This document shows, in pieces, positions 27,149-35,033 of a stretch of 38,420 nucleotides of DNA. Origin of the DNA: JAKFEW01 sp036675505 (lineage in GTDB: Bacteria; Cyanobacteriota; Sericytochromatia; S15B-MN24; JAQBPE01). The DNA lies in assembly GCA_036675505.1 (NCBI GenBank), contig JAKFEW010000137.1:1-38420 (forward strand). The letters run 5' to 3'. Positions within the stretch are counted from its first letter, which is position 1, and every line of letters begins with the position of its first letter. A model generated the notes under the pieces. That model ran no database searches and was not told the origin of the DNA. It saw only the letters and a list, made by a program, of their open reading frames with translations. The translations under genes and the position numbers were made by a program.

Positions 27149-27948
27149 GTCGAGGGCAGCTCCTCGACGTCGGGGCCCCCCAACCGTGGCTGCGCCGCGG
27201 CCCCGCCGTCGACGACGAGCTCGGCGCCTTCGCCTTGGTAACTCGCGACGATCGCCGCGCGCGTGGCCTTCATCAGCGCGTCGAGGCGCTCCTTGCCGTA
27301 AGCAGTCGCGTCGATCGGCTGGGCGAACGTCACGGTGACGAGCCCCGGCATTGCCCACCAGCGGCCCGGCGCGAGGATTTCGCGCGCGCCGTTGTACGTG
27401 AACGGCAGGATCTGCGCCTCGGCGTCGACGGCCGTATGGAAGCCGCCTTTCTTGAACGGGCCGATCGCGCCCGTGCGGGTCCGCGTGCCCTCCGGGTAGA
27501 CCAGGAAGCCGATGCCTTGCCGCAGCCGGTCCGCGGCCTCCGCGGCGGCGCGCTTGGCCTCGACCGGATCCGCGCTGCGGCTGACGCCGACGTTGCCCCA
27601 GCGCTTCATCATCCGCCCGTAAATCGGGATTTTCAGGTTGGCGGTCTTCTCGAAGCCCACGAACGGCCGCGGGATGATCGAGGCCAGGATGAAGTGGTCG
27701 AGCACGTTCACGTGGTTGCCCATCATCATGTAGCCGCGCGAGAAGTCGAGGCCCTCGAGGCCGACCGCCTCGTAACGCACGCCGGCGGTCGCGAGCATCG
27801 CCCGGAAACAGCGCTGGACGAACGGCCAGGAGTCTTCTTGCGACCGGATCGAGATGACCACGATGATGATCGGGAAGCACAAAACGAGGAACAGCGTCAG
27901 GAAGGTGTAGACGCGGATCGAGGCCAGGAGGCGAAGGAGGCCGGTCAT
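27145..27948 (-). CDS. 1-acyl-sn-glycerol-3-phosphate acyltransferase (PlsC family)
   Basis: 267 aa. The N-terminal hydrophobic segment (about 12-34) is followed by the acyltransferase motifs: NHVNVLD with His79 and Asp84 (HX4D), the FVGFEKTA strand, YPEGTRTRTG with EGTR at 153-156, and ILPFTYNG. It should acylate lysophosphatidate at the inner membrane in phospholipid synthesis. Its ATG is 4 bases past the CreD-like gene stop and its end overlaps the next gene by 4 bases, so these are co-translated. Confidence 0.93.
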   Translation of the reverse strand: MTGLLRLLASIRVYTFLTLFLVLCFPIIIVVISIRSQEDSWPFVQRCFRAMLATAGVRYEAVGLEGLDFSRGYMMMGNHVNVLDHFILASIIPRPFVGFEKTANLKIPIYGRMMKRWGNVGVSRSADPVEAKRAAAEAADRLRQGIGFLVYPEGTRTRTGAIGPFKKGGFHTAVDAEAQILPFTYNGAREILAPGRWWAMPGLVTVTFAQPIDATAYGKERLDALMKATRAAIVASYQGEGAELVVDGGAAAQPRLGGPDVEELPST

Positions 27949-27952
27949 GGGG

Positions 27953-29242
27953 TCACGCGGCCTCCCTGGCGGGCGGCGGGGGCGGCGGCGCAGGCGGCTT
28001 CGGCGTGCGCGTCGGCAGGTTGTTCGCGAAGACCTCGTCCCAGTCGAGGCGGGCCGTCGCCTGCATCACCACGAACAGCGTCGCGATGCTCAGGAGCGTG
28101 ATGGCGAGGCCTGTGTAGCCCTGAAGGAAGAACGTGCACGAGAACAACACGAGGTAGACGAGCTGGGCGAGCGCCACCTCGACGAACGCGAAGCGCGCGC
28201 TGACGACCAGGCGCATGTAGGAGACGACCAGCCCGACCGATACGAGCGAGGCGATGGCCACCGCCACCTCCACGGAGAGGTGGTCGACGAGGTAGGCGAG
28301 CAGCAGGTGGAAGCTGAAGAAGCTCCCGGCGAGGAAGAAGTAGTGCATCGGGTGCAACCGGATGCCACGCAGCGAGGTGATCACGAAGATCAAGAAGAAG
28401 AACAGGAAGAGGCTGATCGGGGCGGTGAGCGTGACCTGGCCGACCCAGGGGCCGGGGTTCAGCTTCTTGGGCATGTCCATGCCGATCTTCACGGCGGTGA
28501 GCAGATTCTTGAACCGCCAGTCGAGCTTCCAGCCATCGGGCGCCTGCGCCTTCTCGGTCGGCGAGATGCTTTCGGGCGGGAAGTCGATCGCCTCGAAGTC
28601 CGTCGTCATCCCCAGGTGGAACTCCCGCACCTGGGTCACGCCCTCGCCGAAGTCGTACCACCACTGGTCGAGGCCCTGCGTGCGGTAGCGCACCTCCACT
28701 GTGGTCGTCTTGCCCGGATCGAGCACGAAGCTGCGACCGACCGCGCCGCCCTCGACGGCCACCACGGGAGCCTCGACGCCGCCCTGCACGAGGTGGAAGT
28801 CGTCGTAGACCGCGCTGCCGGTCGGGAAGGCGTAATTGAACGTGTAGGGGTGCGGCTTGTCGGTCTCGTTCTTGACCACGTAGGTGCCCGCGAAGTCGAC
28901 CTTGTAGGTCGAGTACCAGAGCAAGCCCTTCTGCCGGTGATCGAGGTCGAACTTCACGGCCACGTCGGAGCTCGCGAGCGGCACCGGGAAGCGGTCCCAC
29001 ACGTCTTCCCACTCGACGATCGCCTTGCCGTTCTCCGTGCGCTTCTTCTGCTGCTTGCGCAGGACGGTGTACGAGGCGCTGGGGGCTTTTTGGGTCTGGA
29101 CCGAGCCCCAGATCTGCGAGACCGCGCGCTTGAGGCTGCTGCCCTGCTCCTCCGAGCGCACGAACACCGTCGCGCCCAGGATGAGCCAGGCGACCGTGGT
29201 GCAGATGTAGATGAAGGCGATCGCGGCCAGGCGGGGAATCAT
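27953..29242 (-). CDS. CreD-like inner membrane protein
   Basis: 429 aa. One N-terminal membrane segment (5-27), a ~250-residue periplasmic region (VDFAGTYVVKNETDKPHPYTFNYAFP, DPGKTTTVEVRYRTQG) and a C-terminal cluster of about six membrane segments (from 280) containing RLHPMHYFFLAGSFFSFHLLLAYLVDH. This architecture matches CreD/inner-membrane resistance protein families. A Pro-rich tail follows. ATG 29242 has GGAGG 5 bases upstream. It heads the minus-strand operon, divergent from the CoA-transferase at 29335. Function in this host is unknown. Confidence 0.75.
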   Translation of the reverse strand: MIPRLAAIAFIYICTTVAWLILGATVFVRSEEQGSSLKRAVSQIWGSVQTQKAPSASYTVLRKQQKKRTENGKAIVEWEDVWDRFPVPLASSDVAVKFDLDHRQKGLLWYSTYKVDFAGTYVVKNETDKPHPYTFNYAFPTGSAVYDDFHLVQGGVEAPVVAVEGGAVGRSFVLDPGKTTTVEVRYRTQGLDQWWYDFGEGVTQVREFHLGMTTDFEAIDFPPESISPTEKAQAPDGWKLDWRFKNLLTAVKIGMDMPKKLNPGPWVGQVTLTAPISLFLFFFLIFVITSLRGIRLHPMHYFFLAGSFFSFHLLLAYLVDHLSVEVAVAIASLVSVGLVVSYMRLVVSARFAFVEVALAQLVYLVLFSCTFFLQGYTGLAITLLSIATLFVVMQATARLDWDEVFANNLPTRTPKPPAPPPPPPAREAA

Positions 29243-29334
29243 CGAGGCCTCCGGGGCTTGGCGGGAGCTGCGGCGAGCCCCTTGTACCCCGCTCGGCCCG
29301 CGGCGGTCAAGCGGAAAGCGGGTACGTACGAGGC

Positions 29335-30636
29335 ATGACGTCCCACCTGGATTGGCGCGCCCGCGCGGTCGACCCCCAAGCAGCCGCGGCGCTGGTGCGC
29401 AGTGGCCAGCGGCTGTACCTGCACGGCGACTGCGCGGCGAGCTTGCCGCTGGAGGCGGCGATCGCCGCCCGGGCGCCGTCGCTGGCCGGGGTGATCGCCT
29501 ACCAGGTCCACAAGGACGGCCCGGAGCCGCTGGCCGATCCGGCCGTCGCGCCGCACGTGCGCATCGTGTCCCTGTTCTGCGGCGCGGGGATCCGGTGCGC
29601 CGTTGCGGACGGGCGGGCCGACTACGTGCCGGTGCACCTGTCCGACATCCCGCGGCTGATCCGGGACCGGACGTTCCCGATCGACCTGGCGGTGGTCCAG
29701 CTCTCGTGGCCGGATGCGAATGGCTGGTGCTCGCTCGGCGTATCGGTGGACTCGGCGCGCCAGGCGGTGGATTCGGCGTCCGTCGTGATCGCCGAGCTCA
29801 ACCGCCAGATGCCGCGCACGCTGGGACGTGGTGCTGTGCATCTGGACGAGCTCGACGCGTGGATCGTGACCGACCGCCCGCTGCTCGAGCGGCTCGCGCC
29901 CGCCCTCACGCCCGAGGTGGCGGCGATCGGTGCGCTCGTGGCCACGCTGGTCGAGGACGGGGCCACGTTGCAAGCCGGCATCGGCGGCATCCCGAACGCT
30001 GTGTTGGCCGCGTTGAAGGGGAAGCAGGACCTGGGGCTGCACACCGAGATGTTCTCGGACGCGGCGATCGACCTGCTGGAAGCCGGGGTGATCACCAACC
30101 GCCGCAAGACCTTGCACCAGGGACGGACCATCGTGGCCTTCGTGGCCGGCACGCGGCGCACCTACGACTTCGTGCACGACAACCCGGACGTGGCGTTCCA
30201 CCCGACCGACTACACCAACGCGCAGGAGGTGATCGTCCGGCAGCACCGGATGACGAGCATCAACGCAGCGCTCGAGGTGGACCTGACCGGCCAGGTCTGT
30301 TCGGATTCGATCGGTGAGTCGATCTACAGCGGCTTCGGCGGCCAGGTCGATTTCGTGCGCGCCGCGGCGCTCGCGCCGGAAGGGAAGGCGATCCTGGCGC
30401 TGCCGGCCACGGCCAAGGGCGGGACGGTGAGCCGGATCGTGCCGGTGCTCAAGCCGGGGGCGGGCGTGGTGACCACGCGGGCGCACGTGCAGTACGTGGT
30501 GACGGAGTTCGGCATCGCCGACCTGCGCGGCGCGACGCTGCGCGAGCGGGCCGAGCGGCTCATCGCGATCGCCCACCCTGATCACCGGGCCGATCTGCGT
30601 GCGGCCGCAGCGGGACGCCGCCTCTTCGCCGGTTAG
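29335..30636 (+). CDS. Acetyl-CoA hydrolase/transferase family protein
   Basis: 433 aa of family I-like CoA transferases (4-hydroxybutyrate CoA-transferase type). The N-terminal half has DYVPVHLSDIPRLI and the SWPDANGWCSLG loop. The C-terminal half has LQAGIGGIPNAVL and GLHTEMFSD, where Glu238 should form the glutamyl-CoA intermediate, then SGFGGQVDFVRAA and VVTEFGIADLRG. It moves CoA between short acyl groups; the donor and acceptor are not identifiable. The ATG at 29335 is 92 bases from the divergent gene start. The stop overlaps the convergent gene by 4 bases. Confidence 0.92.
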   Translation: MTSHLDWRARAVDPQAAAALVRSGQRLYLHGDCAASLPLEAAIAARAPSLAGVIAYQVHKDGPEPLADPAVAPHVRIVSLFCGAGIRCAVADGRADYVPVHLSDIPRLIRDRTFPIDLAVVQLSWPDANGWCSLGVSVDSARQAVDSASVVIAELNRQMPRTLGRGAVHLDELDAWIVTDRPLLERLAPALTPEVAAIGALVATLVEDGATLQAGIGGIPNAVLAALKGKQDLGLHTEMFSDAAIDLLEAGVITNRRKTLHQGRTIVAFVAGTRRTYDFVHDNPDVAFHPTDYTNAQEVIVRQHRMTSINAALEVDLTGQVCSDSIGESIYSGFGGQVDFVRAAALAPEGKAILALPATAKGGTVSRIVPVLKPGAGVVTTRAHVQYVVTEFGIADLRGATLRERAERLIAIAHPDHRADLRAAAAGRRLFAG

Positions 30637-31622
30637 CGGTCCTTGGGGAACGGGTCGACGTTCTTCAAGTCGAGCCGGTTCTGGCCGTTGTAGAGCACCT
30701 TGAGCGGCCCGCCATGCACGTCGGTCGCGCGCATATGGTCGGCGACCTGGAAGACCGGGTAGCCCGAGGACTTCGACATCTTGACGGTGCCCGGCCGCAG
30801 GCGGTTCACGAACCACGACGAGACCTCGGTGCAGTACATGCCGGCCTCGCTGGCCTTGGTGGCCGGGTCCGAGGCGAGCATCGTGCGGTCGTAGGGCCGG
30901 CCGACGAACGACTTGAGATCCCTGAGCGCGGCTTCGATCTTCTCGGGATCGGCGTCCATCTCCATCAGCACGACGGAATTGCGGTGCGAGCGCACGGCGT
31001 AGGCCGACCACGACTCCTCGACGACGCCGAGCATCTCGCGGCCCTGGTTGCCCTTCTTGCCGTCCATCCACTTGCGGATCTTGCCGCCGAGGCCTTCGTA
31101 GGCGTCGGTCTTCTGGCCGTACTGCGCGAGGGCCTGGGTGATCATGACCGTGCCGTCGGGCTTCACGCCCGAAACCACGAAGCAGTGGACGGTCTCGCTG
31201 CCGCCACCGGAGATGCCGATGACGACCTTGCCGGCCGCCGGCTTGAAGCGCTCGGCCATCAGCTTGCGGGCACCCTCGATGGTCGCCGCCTCGAGCGGCG
31301 CCGGGCCGGGCGCATCGTGCGTGCCGGGCGGCGGGTTGAAGCGGGCCTTCACGATCGGGCCCGTGATGTTGCCGACGAAGCCGTTCAGGCGCGGGAAGCG
31401 GTTCATCAGGCCATGGAGCGTCGCGAGGGCCCACTCCATCACGGCGGTCTTGGCGCGCGCGATCCGGCCCGGGTTGGCCGCGGGCGCCGGCTTGACGGGC
31501 GCGGGTGCGGGCTTCACAGCAACGGGCGGTGCCGGGGTCGGGGCGACGACGACCGGGCGCACCGCGACGGGTGGGCGCGGGGGCTGGACGACGGGACGGT
31601 TCGAGGTGGACGGCAGCGACAT
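30633..31622 (-). CDS. Proline-rich protein with YiiX-like papain-fold peptidase domain
   Basis: 329 aa. The first ~55 residues are Pro/Val/Ala repeats with no signal peptide. The domain (about 120-320) has SETVHCFVVSG followed by MITQALAQYG, an RNSVVLMEMD strand and AGMYCTEVSSWFVN. The His/Cys arrangement suggests a permuted NlpC/P60-like (YiiX/YaeF) hydrolase with Cys in MYCTE as nucleophile. This assignment is by pattern and is moderately uncertain. The start is ATG 31622 with GGAGG 5 bases upstream; an earlier in-frame ATG at 31646 has no site. Confidence 0.65.
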   Translation of the reverse strand: MSLPSTSNRPVVQPPRPPVAVRPVVVAPTPAPPVAVKPAPAPVKPAPAANPGRIARAKTAVMEWALATLHGLMNRFPRLNGFVGNITGPIVKARFNPPPGTHDAPGPAPLEAATIEGARKLMAERFKPAAGKVVIGISGGGSETVHCFVVSGVKPDGTVMITQALAQYGQKTDAYEGLGGKIRKWMDGKKGNQGREMLGVVEESWSAYAVRSHRNSVVLMEMDADPEKIEAALRDLKSFVGRPYDRTMLASDPATKASEAGMYCTEVSSWFVNRLRPGTVKMSKSSGYPVFQVADHMRATDVHGGPLKVLYNGQNRLDLKNVDPFPKDR

Positions 31623-31718
31623 GAGGACCTCCAGGGGGATCGCCATGGTTATCGCTCCGCGACGGCTAAAGCCGTTTATTAAACCGTTAAGACACTGCTA
31701 AGAAATGGCAAATTTCGC

Positions 31719-32180
31719 TCAGTCCGAGACCTCGACCCAGCGGGCGGTCGGGTCCGCGTCGGACGGCGGCAGCGGCGTCATCAGCCGCCCCGCTGCCGCA
31801 CGCAGCTTCACGATCCGGCCCAACGACGCCACGGCCGCCTCCGCCGAGTCTCCCAACCCGAAAGGCTCCCGCCCCAGCGCCGGCACGGCCGCGAGGTAGG
31901 GCGGCAGCCGGTCGTCGGCGGAGGCGCCGGGCGGCAGCTCGGCCACCGGTGCGACCTCGACGCGGTAGCGGCGCACGGCCGTCGGCCGCGGGCCGGTGGA
32001 GCGGAAGTGGCGCTTGGCGGCCGCGACCTCGCTGGCCTCGGTTCGCGCGGGATCGAGATCGGTGGTCTGGCCGCAGACCGTGCATGTCACGGGCTCGCGG
32101 GCCAACACGGCGCCGAGGTCCGCGCGCGTCTCGGCCCCGCAGCGCGGGCATTCCAGCTCGACGGTCGAAACGTCCATCAT
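31719..32180 (-). CDS. Zinc-ribbon protein with HicB-like C-terminal region
   Basis: 153 aa. Two CxxC pairs (ECPRCGAET and CTVCGQT) form a short zinc ribbon in the first 45 residues. The following segment, YRVEVAPVAELP...PYLAAVPALGREPFGLGDSAEAAVASL, resembles the HicB antitoxin/UPF0150 fold (Y-A-VP-L---G-GDS--EA). No HicA toxin is adjacent. ATG-ATG at 32180/32177 follows an AGGA site; earlier in-frame Met codons lack one. Function unknown, perhaps regulatory. Confidence 0.65.
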   Translation of the reverse strand: MMDVSTVELECPRCGAETRADLGAVLAREPVTCTVCGQTTDLDPARTEASEVAAAKRHFRSTGPRPTAVRRYRVEVAPVAELPPGASADDRLPPYLAAVPALGREPFGLGDSAEAAVASLGRIVKLRAAAGRLMTPLPPSDADPTARWVEVSD

Positions 32181-32272
32181 TTCTTGATCCTGCGACCCAA
32201 CTCCGCGGTGCCCGTCGCCCGTCGCCCGGCGCCCGCCGCCGGCGAACAGGCTGCCATTGTACCCGCGCGGCC

Positions 32273-33091
32273 CTACCACCTCGCCCAGTGATCCTCCACG
32301 ACGCCGTAGCCGGTCACGCGCGCGCCGTCGAGCGTGCCCTCGAACACGCCCCAGGGCTGCGTGTAGCGGCTCGCCAGCAGCACGAGGTCGAGGTCTTCCC
32401 GGTGCTCGCCGTCGGGCCGGAACGTCAGGTCGAGCGGGCCCGCGACGATTCGCCAGGCCGCGCCCGGCTCGATGGTGGCGCGGCCGACGTGGACCGGCTG
32501 GCCGTCGATCCAGATCGCGTTCTCGGCCTCGCTCGGGTCGTCGAAGCCCGTGCGCAGGTTCCAGCCGACCACGCGCTCGCCCGCCCGGCCCGCCCCCGCG
32601 GCCCAGCGCCAGGCCGTCTCGCGGGCGAGGTGGCCGCGGCTCCAGTCTTTGAGGCCCAGCCCCTTCAACGGGATGGTGCGCCCGTCCAGCACGAGGGTGC
32701 CCTCCGCGGCCTCGCCCATGCGCTTGCGCGTGCGGTGCCGGCCAGCCGCGGGGATGGCCCAGCCGGCGTCGAAGGGTGCCGCGTCACCAGCGAAGCGCAC
32801 CTGGGCCGACCAGTCGGCCCCGCGCACCTCGAGCCGGTTGTCGCCCCCGTCGAACGCCAGCGAGCCGAGCGGGCTCCAGAACCAGGAGCGACCCAAATCC
32901 GGCTCCAGGGCCACCGATGCGCCGAGGCCGAGCGGGGTGATCTGCTGGAACTTGCGCAGCCGACCCGCCTCGCGCTCCCAGACGTACGCGAAGGCATAGC
33001 CCAGGTAGCCGAAGTGCGCGACGGCGGCCGAAACGAACGCGTCTTCGGTGGCGATCGCCGCGAACTGCCAGCGTTTCTCGAATCCGACCAT
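32273..33091 (-). CDS. DUF2804 family protein
   Basis: 272 aa matching DUF2804: the conserved KDWSRGHLARETAWRWAAG block, the GWNLRTGFDD strand, NAIWIDGQPVHVG, and the C-terminal QPWGVFEGTLDG with GYGVVEDHWARW. The family adopts an AttH-like beta fold and may bind lipid or isoprenoid ligands; this is family knowledge, not visible here. ATG 33091 has GAGGAG about 10 bases upstream. Confidence 0.85.
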   Translation of the reverse strand: MVGFEKRWQFAAIATEDAFVSAAVAHFGYLGYAFAYVWEREAGRLRKFQQITPLGLGASVALEPDLGRSWFWSPLGSLAFDGGDNRLEVRGADWSAQVRFAGDAAPFDAGWAIPAAGRHRTRKRMGEAAEGTLVLDGRTIPLKGLGLKDWSRGHLARETAWRWAAGAGRAGERVVGWNLRTGFDDPSEAENAIWIDGQPVHVGRATIEPGAAWRIVAGPLDLTFRPDGEHREDLDLVLLASRYTQPWGVFEGTLDGARVTGYGVVEDHWARW

Positions 33092-33135
33092 GACCAGGCT
33101 CTCCTCTGAATGAACGGCACGGGGCGTGCCTTGCT

Positions 33136-33164
33136 ATCCTACCGGACGCCTGGGCGCTTTACAA
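33136..33164 (-). promoter_or_regulatory. Candidate promoter of the DUF2804 gene
   Basis: On the minus strand TTGTAA (33159-33164), a 17-base spacer and TAGGAT (33136-33141) lie about 45 bases before ATG 33091. Confidence 0.45.
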
Positions 33165-33272
33165 AAATTGGGAAAGTCACCGCCCCATCATGGGCGCCAA
33201 AGGCCCGACCGCGTCCCGGAGGTTGGCTCTGCGGGCCATCTTTAGCCAGCTTGCCGGCTCGCGGGGCGCGAC

Positions 33273-33301
33273 TTGAGGTAGCGGGCCTGATTCCCTATCC
33301 T
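33273..33301 (+). promoter_or_regulatory. Weak candidate promoter of pfaD
   Basis: TTGAGG (33273-33278), 17 bases, TATCCT (33296-33301). It would place transcription start almost at the ATG (33310), so the true promoter may lie further upstream. Confidence 0.25.
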
Positions 33302-33309
33302 GTTGGAGT

Positions 33310-35013
33310 ATGATTGCCACCGAATTGCCGGCCGTAGCCGCCTGGGTCCCTGGCACCGAGCCTGCAGCCTTCGAGCCCGACGCCCTCGTGGCGGCGACCA
33401 ACCGCGTGCGCGAGGCCGCGCATGTGGTGCGGGAGGGCCATCGCGGCCGCATCGGCCTCGGCTTCGGCGGCGAGCTTCGCCCAGGCACCGGCGACGGCAA
33501 CGGGACTTTCCAAGGACGGAATGGTCCCGCGGAGCCCACGGACGGGCGTGAGCGTGGGCTCGACCTGGTCGGCACGCTGCCGCCGCTCTGGCCCGAGTGG
33601 CTCGGCGATCGGGCCTTCCTGGAGGCCCACGGCGTGCGCTTCGCCTACGTCGGCGGCGAGATGGCGAACGGCATCGCCTCCACCGCGATGGTCGAAGCGC
33701 TGGCGAAGGCCGGCATGTTGGGCTTCTTTGGTGCCGCCGGGCTGTCGCCTGCGCGCATCGAGGAGTCGGTCGCCCACCTGCGCGAGGTGCTCGGCGTGTC
33801 GCGCGGGCCGGGCGATACCGAGGCCTACCCCTGGGGGGCCAACCTGATCCACTCGCTGCACGAGGCCGCGCTCGAGGAGCGAACGGTCGACATCTTCCTG
33901 CAGCACGACGTGCGGCGGGTCTCGGCCTCGGCGTTCATGTCGCTGACGCCCGCGGTGGTGCGCTACGCTTACACCGGGATGTACGTCGACCCGCAGGGCC
34001 GCGTCGTCAGGCCCAACCATGTGTTCGCCAAGATCTCGCGCCCTGAGACGGCGCGAGCCTTCATGGCGCCCGCGCCGGCCGCGATGGTGCAGGCGTTGGT
34101 GGACCGCGGCGCCCTGACGCCGGAGGAGGCTGCGCTCGCGGCCCGCGTGGCGGTGGCCGAGGACGTGACGGTCGAATCGGACTCCGGCGGCCACACCGAC
34201 AACCGGCCGCTCGGCGCGCTCTTCCCCACCATCCGCGCCCTCGCGGACGAGATCGCCGCCCAGCACGGCTATACGCGGCCGATCCGCGTGGGCGCCGCGG
34301 GCGGCCTGGGCACGCCCGGCTCGGTGGCGGCGGCCTTCGCCTACGGCGCGGCCTACGTGATGACCGGCTCGGTGAACCAGGCCTCGCTGGAGGCGGGCAC
34401 CTCGCCCGCATCGAAGGCGATGCTCGCGCAGTGCGACCTGGCCGACGTGATCATGTGCCCCGCGGGCGACATGTTCGAGCTCGGCGTGAAGGTCCAGGTG
34501 CTCAAGAAGGGCACGATGTTCGCGGCGCGCGCCCAGCGGCTCTACGAGCTGTACATGGCGCATCCGTCGCTCGAGGCGATCGCCGCCGACGTACGCGCCA
34601 AGCTCGAGCGCGAGGTCTTCCAGATGCCGATCGACGCCGTCTGGGCCGAGTGCGTGCGCTACTTCACGCTGCGCGACCCGGCGCAGCTCGTCCGCGCCGA
34701 GAAGGATCCCAAGCACAAGATGGCGCTGGTGTTCCGCTGGTACCTCGGCCAATCCAGCCGCTGGGCGATCGCGGGCATCCCCGAGCGCCGCCTCGATTAC
34801 CAGATCTGGTGCGGTCCCGCTCAGGGCGCCTTCAACGCCTGGGCGAAGGGGTCGTACCTCGAGGCCCCGGAGGGCCGCGACGTCGTCCAGATCGCGCTCA
34901 ACCTCATGGAAGGCGCGGCGGTGATCACCCGCGCCCACCAGCTCCGCACCTACGGCGCACCGGTTCCGCCGGCCGCTTTCGCCTTCCGCCCCCGTCCGCT
35001 CACGGTCGCCTGA
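33310..35013 (+). CDS. pfaD: PfaD-family trans-acting enoyl reductase
   Basis: A 567-aa flavin-dependent TIM-barrel protein. The signature runs FAYVGGEMANGIAS, AYPWGANLIHS, VTVESDSGGHTDNRP, VGAAGGLGTPGSVAAAFAYGAAYVMTGSVNQ, CPAGDMFELGVKVQVLKKGTMF and a C-terminal DYQIWCGPAQGAFNAW. PfaD reduces enoyl intermediates for polyunsaturated fatty-acid synthases and related polyketide synthases. A short SD (GGAG) stands just before ATG 33310. It is followed by the PfaA-type gene 20 bases after its stop, so both are co-transcribed; in the classical pfa order pfaD is last, here it comes first. Confidence 0.95.
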   Translation: MIATELPAVAAWVPGTEPAAFEPDALVAATNRVREAAHVVREGHRGRIGLGFGGELRPGTGDGNGTFQGRNGPAEPTDGRERGLDLVGTLPPLWPEWLGDRAFLEAHGVRFAYVGGEMANGIASTAMVEALAKAGMLGFFGAAGLSPARIEESVAHLREVLGVSRGPGDTEAYPWGANLIHSLHEAALEERTVDIFLQHDVRRVSASAFMSLTPAVVRYAYTGMYVDPQGRVVRPNHVFAKISRPETARAFMAPAPAAMVQALVDRGALTPEEAALAARVAVAEDVTVESDSGGHTDNRPLGALFPTIRALADEIAAQHGYTRPIRVGAAGGLGTPGSVAAAFAYGAAYVMTGSVNQASLEAGTSPASKAMLAQCDLADVIMCPAGDMFELGVKVQVLKKGTMFAARAQRLYELYMAHPSLEAIAADVRAKLEREVFQMPIDAVWAECVRYFTLRDPAQLVRAEKDPKHKMALVFRWYLGQSSRWAIAGIPERRLDYQIWCGPAQGAFNAWAKGSYLEAPEGRDVVQIALNLMEGAAVITRAHQLRTYGAPVPPAAFAFRPRPLTVA

Positions 35014-35033
35014 GACCCGAGGAGTTCCCCAGT

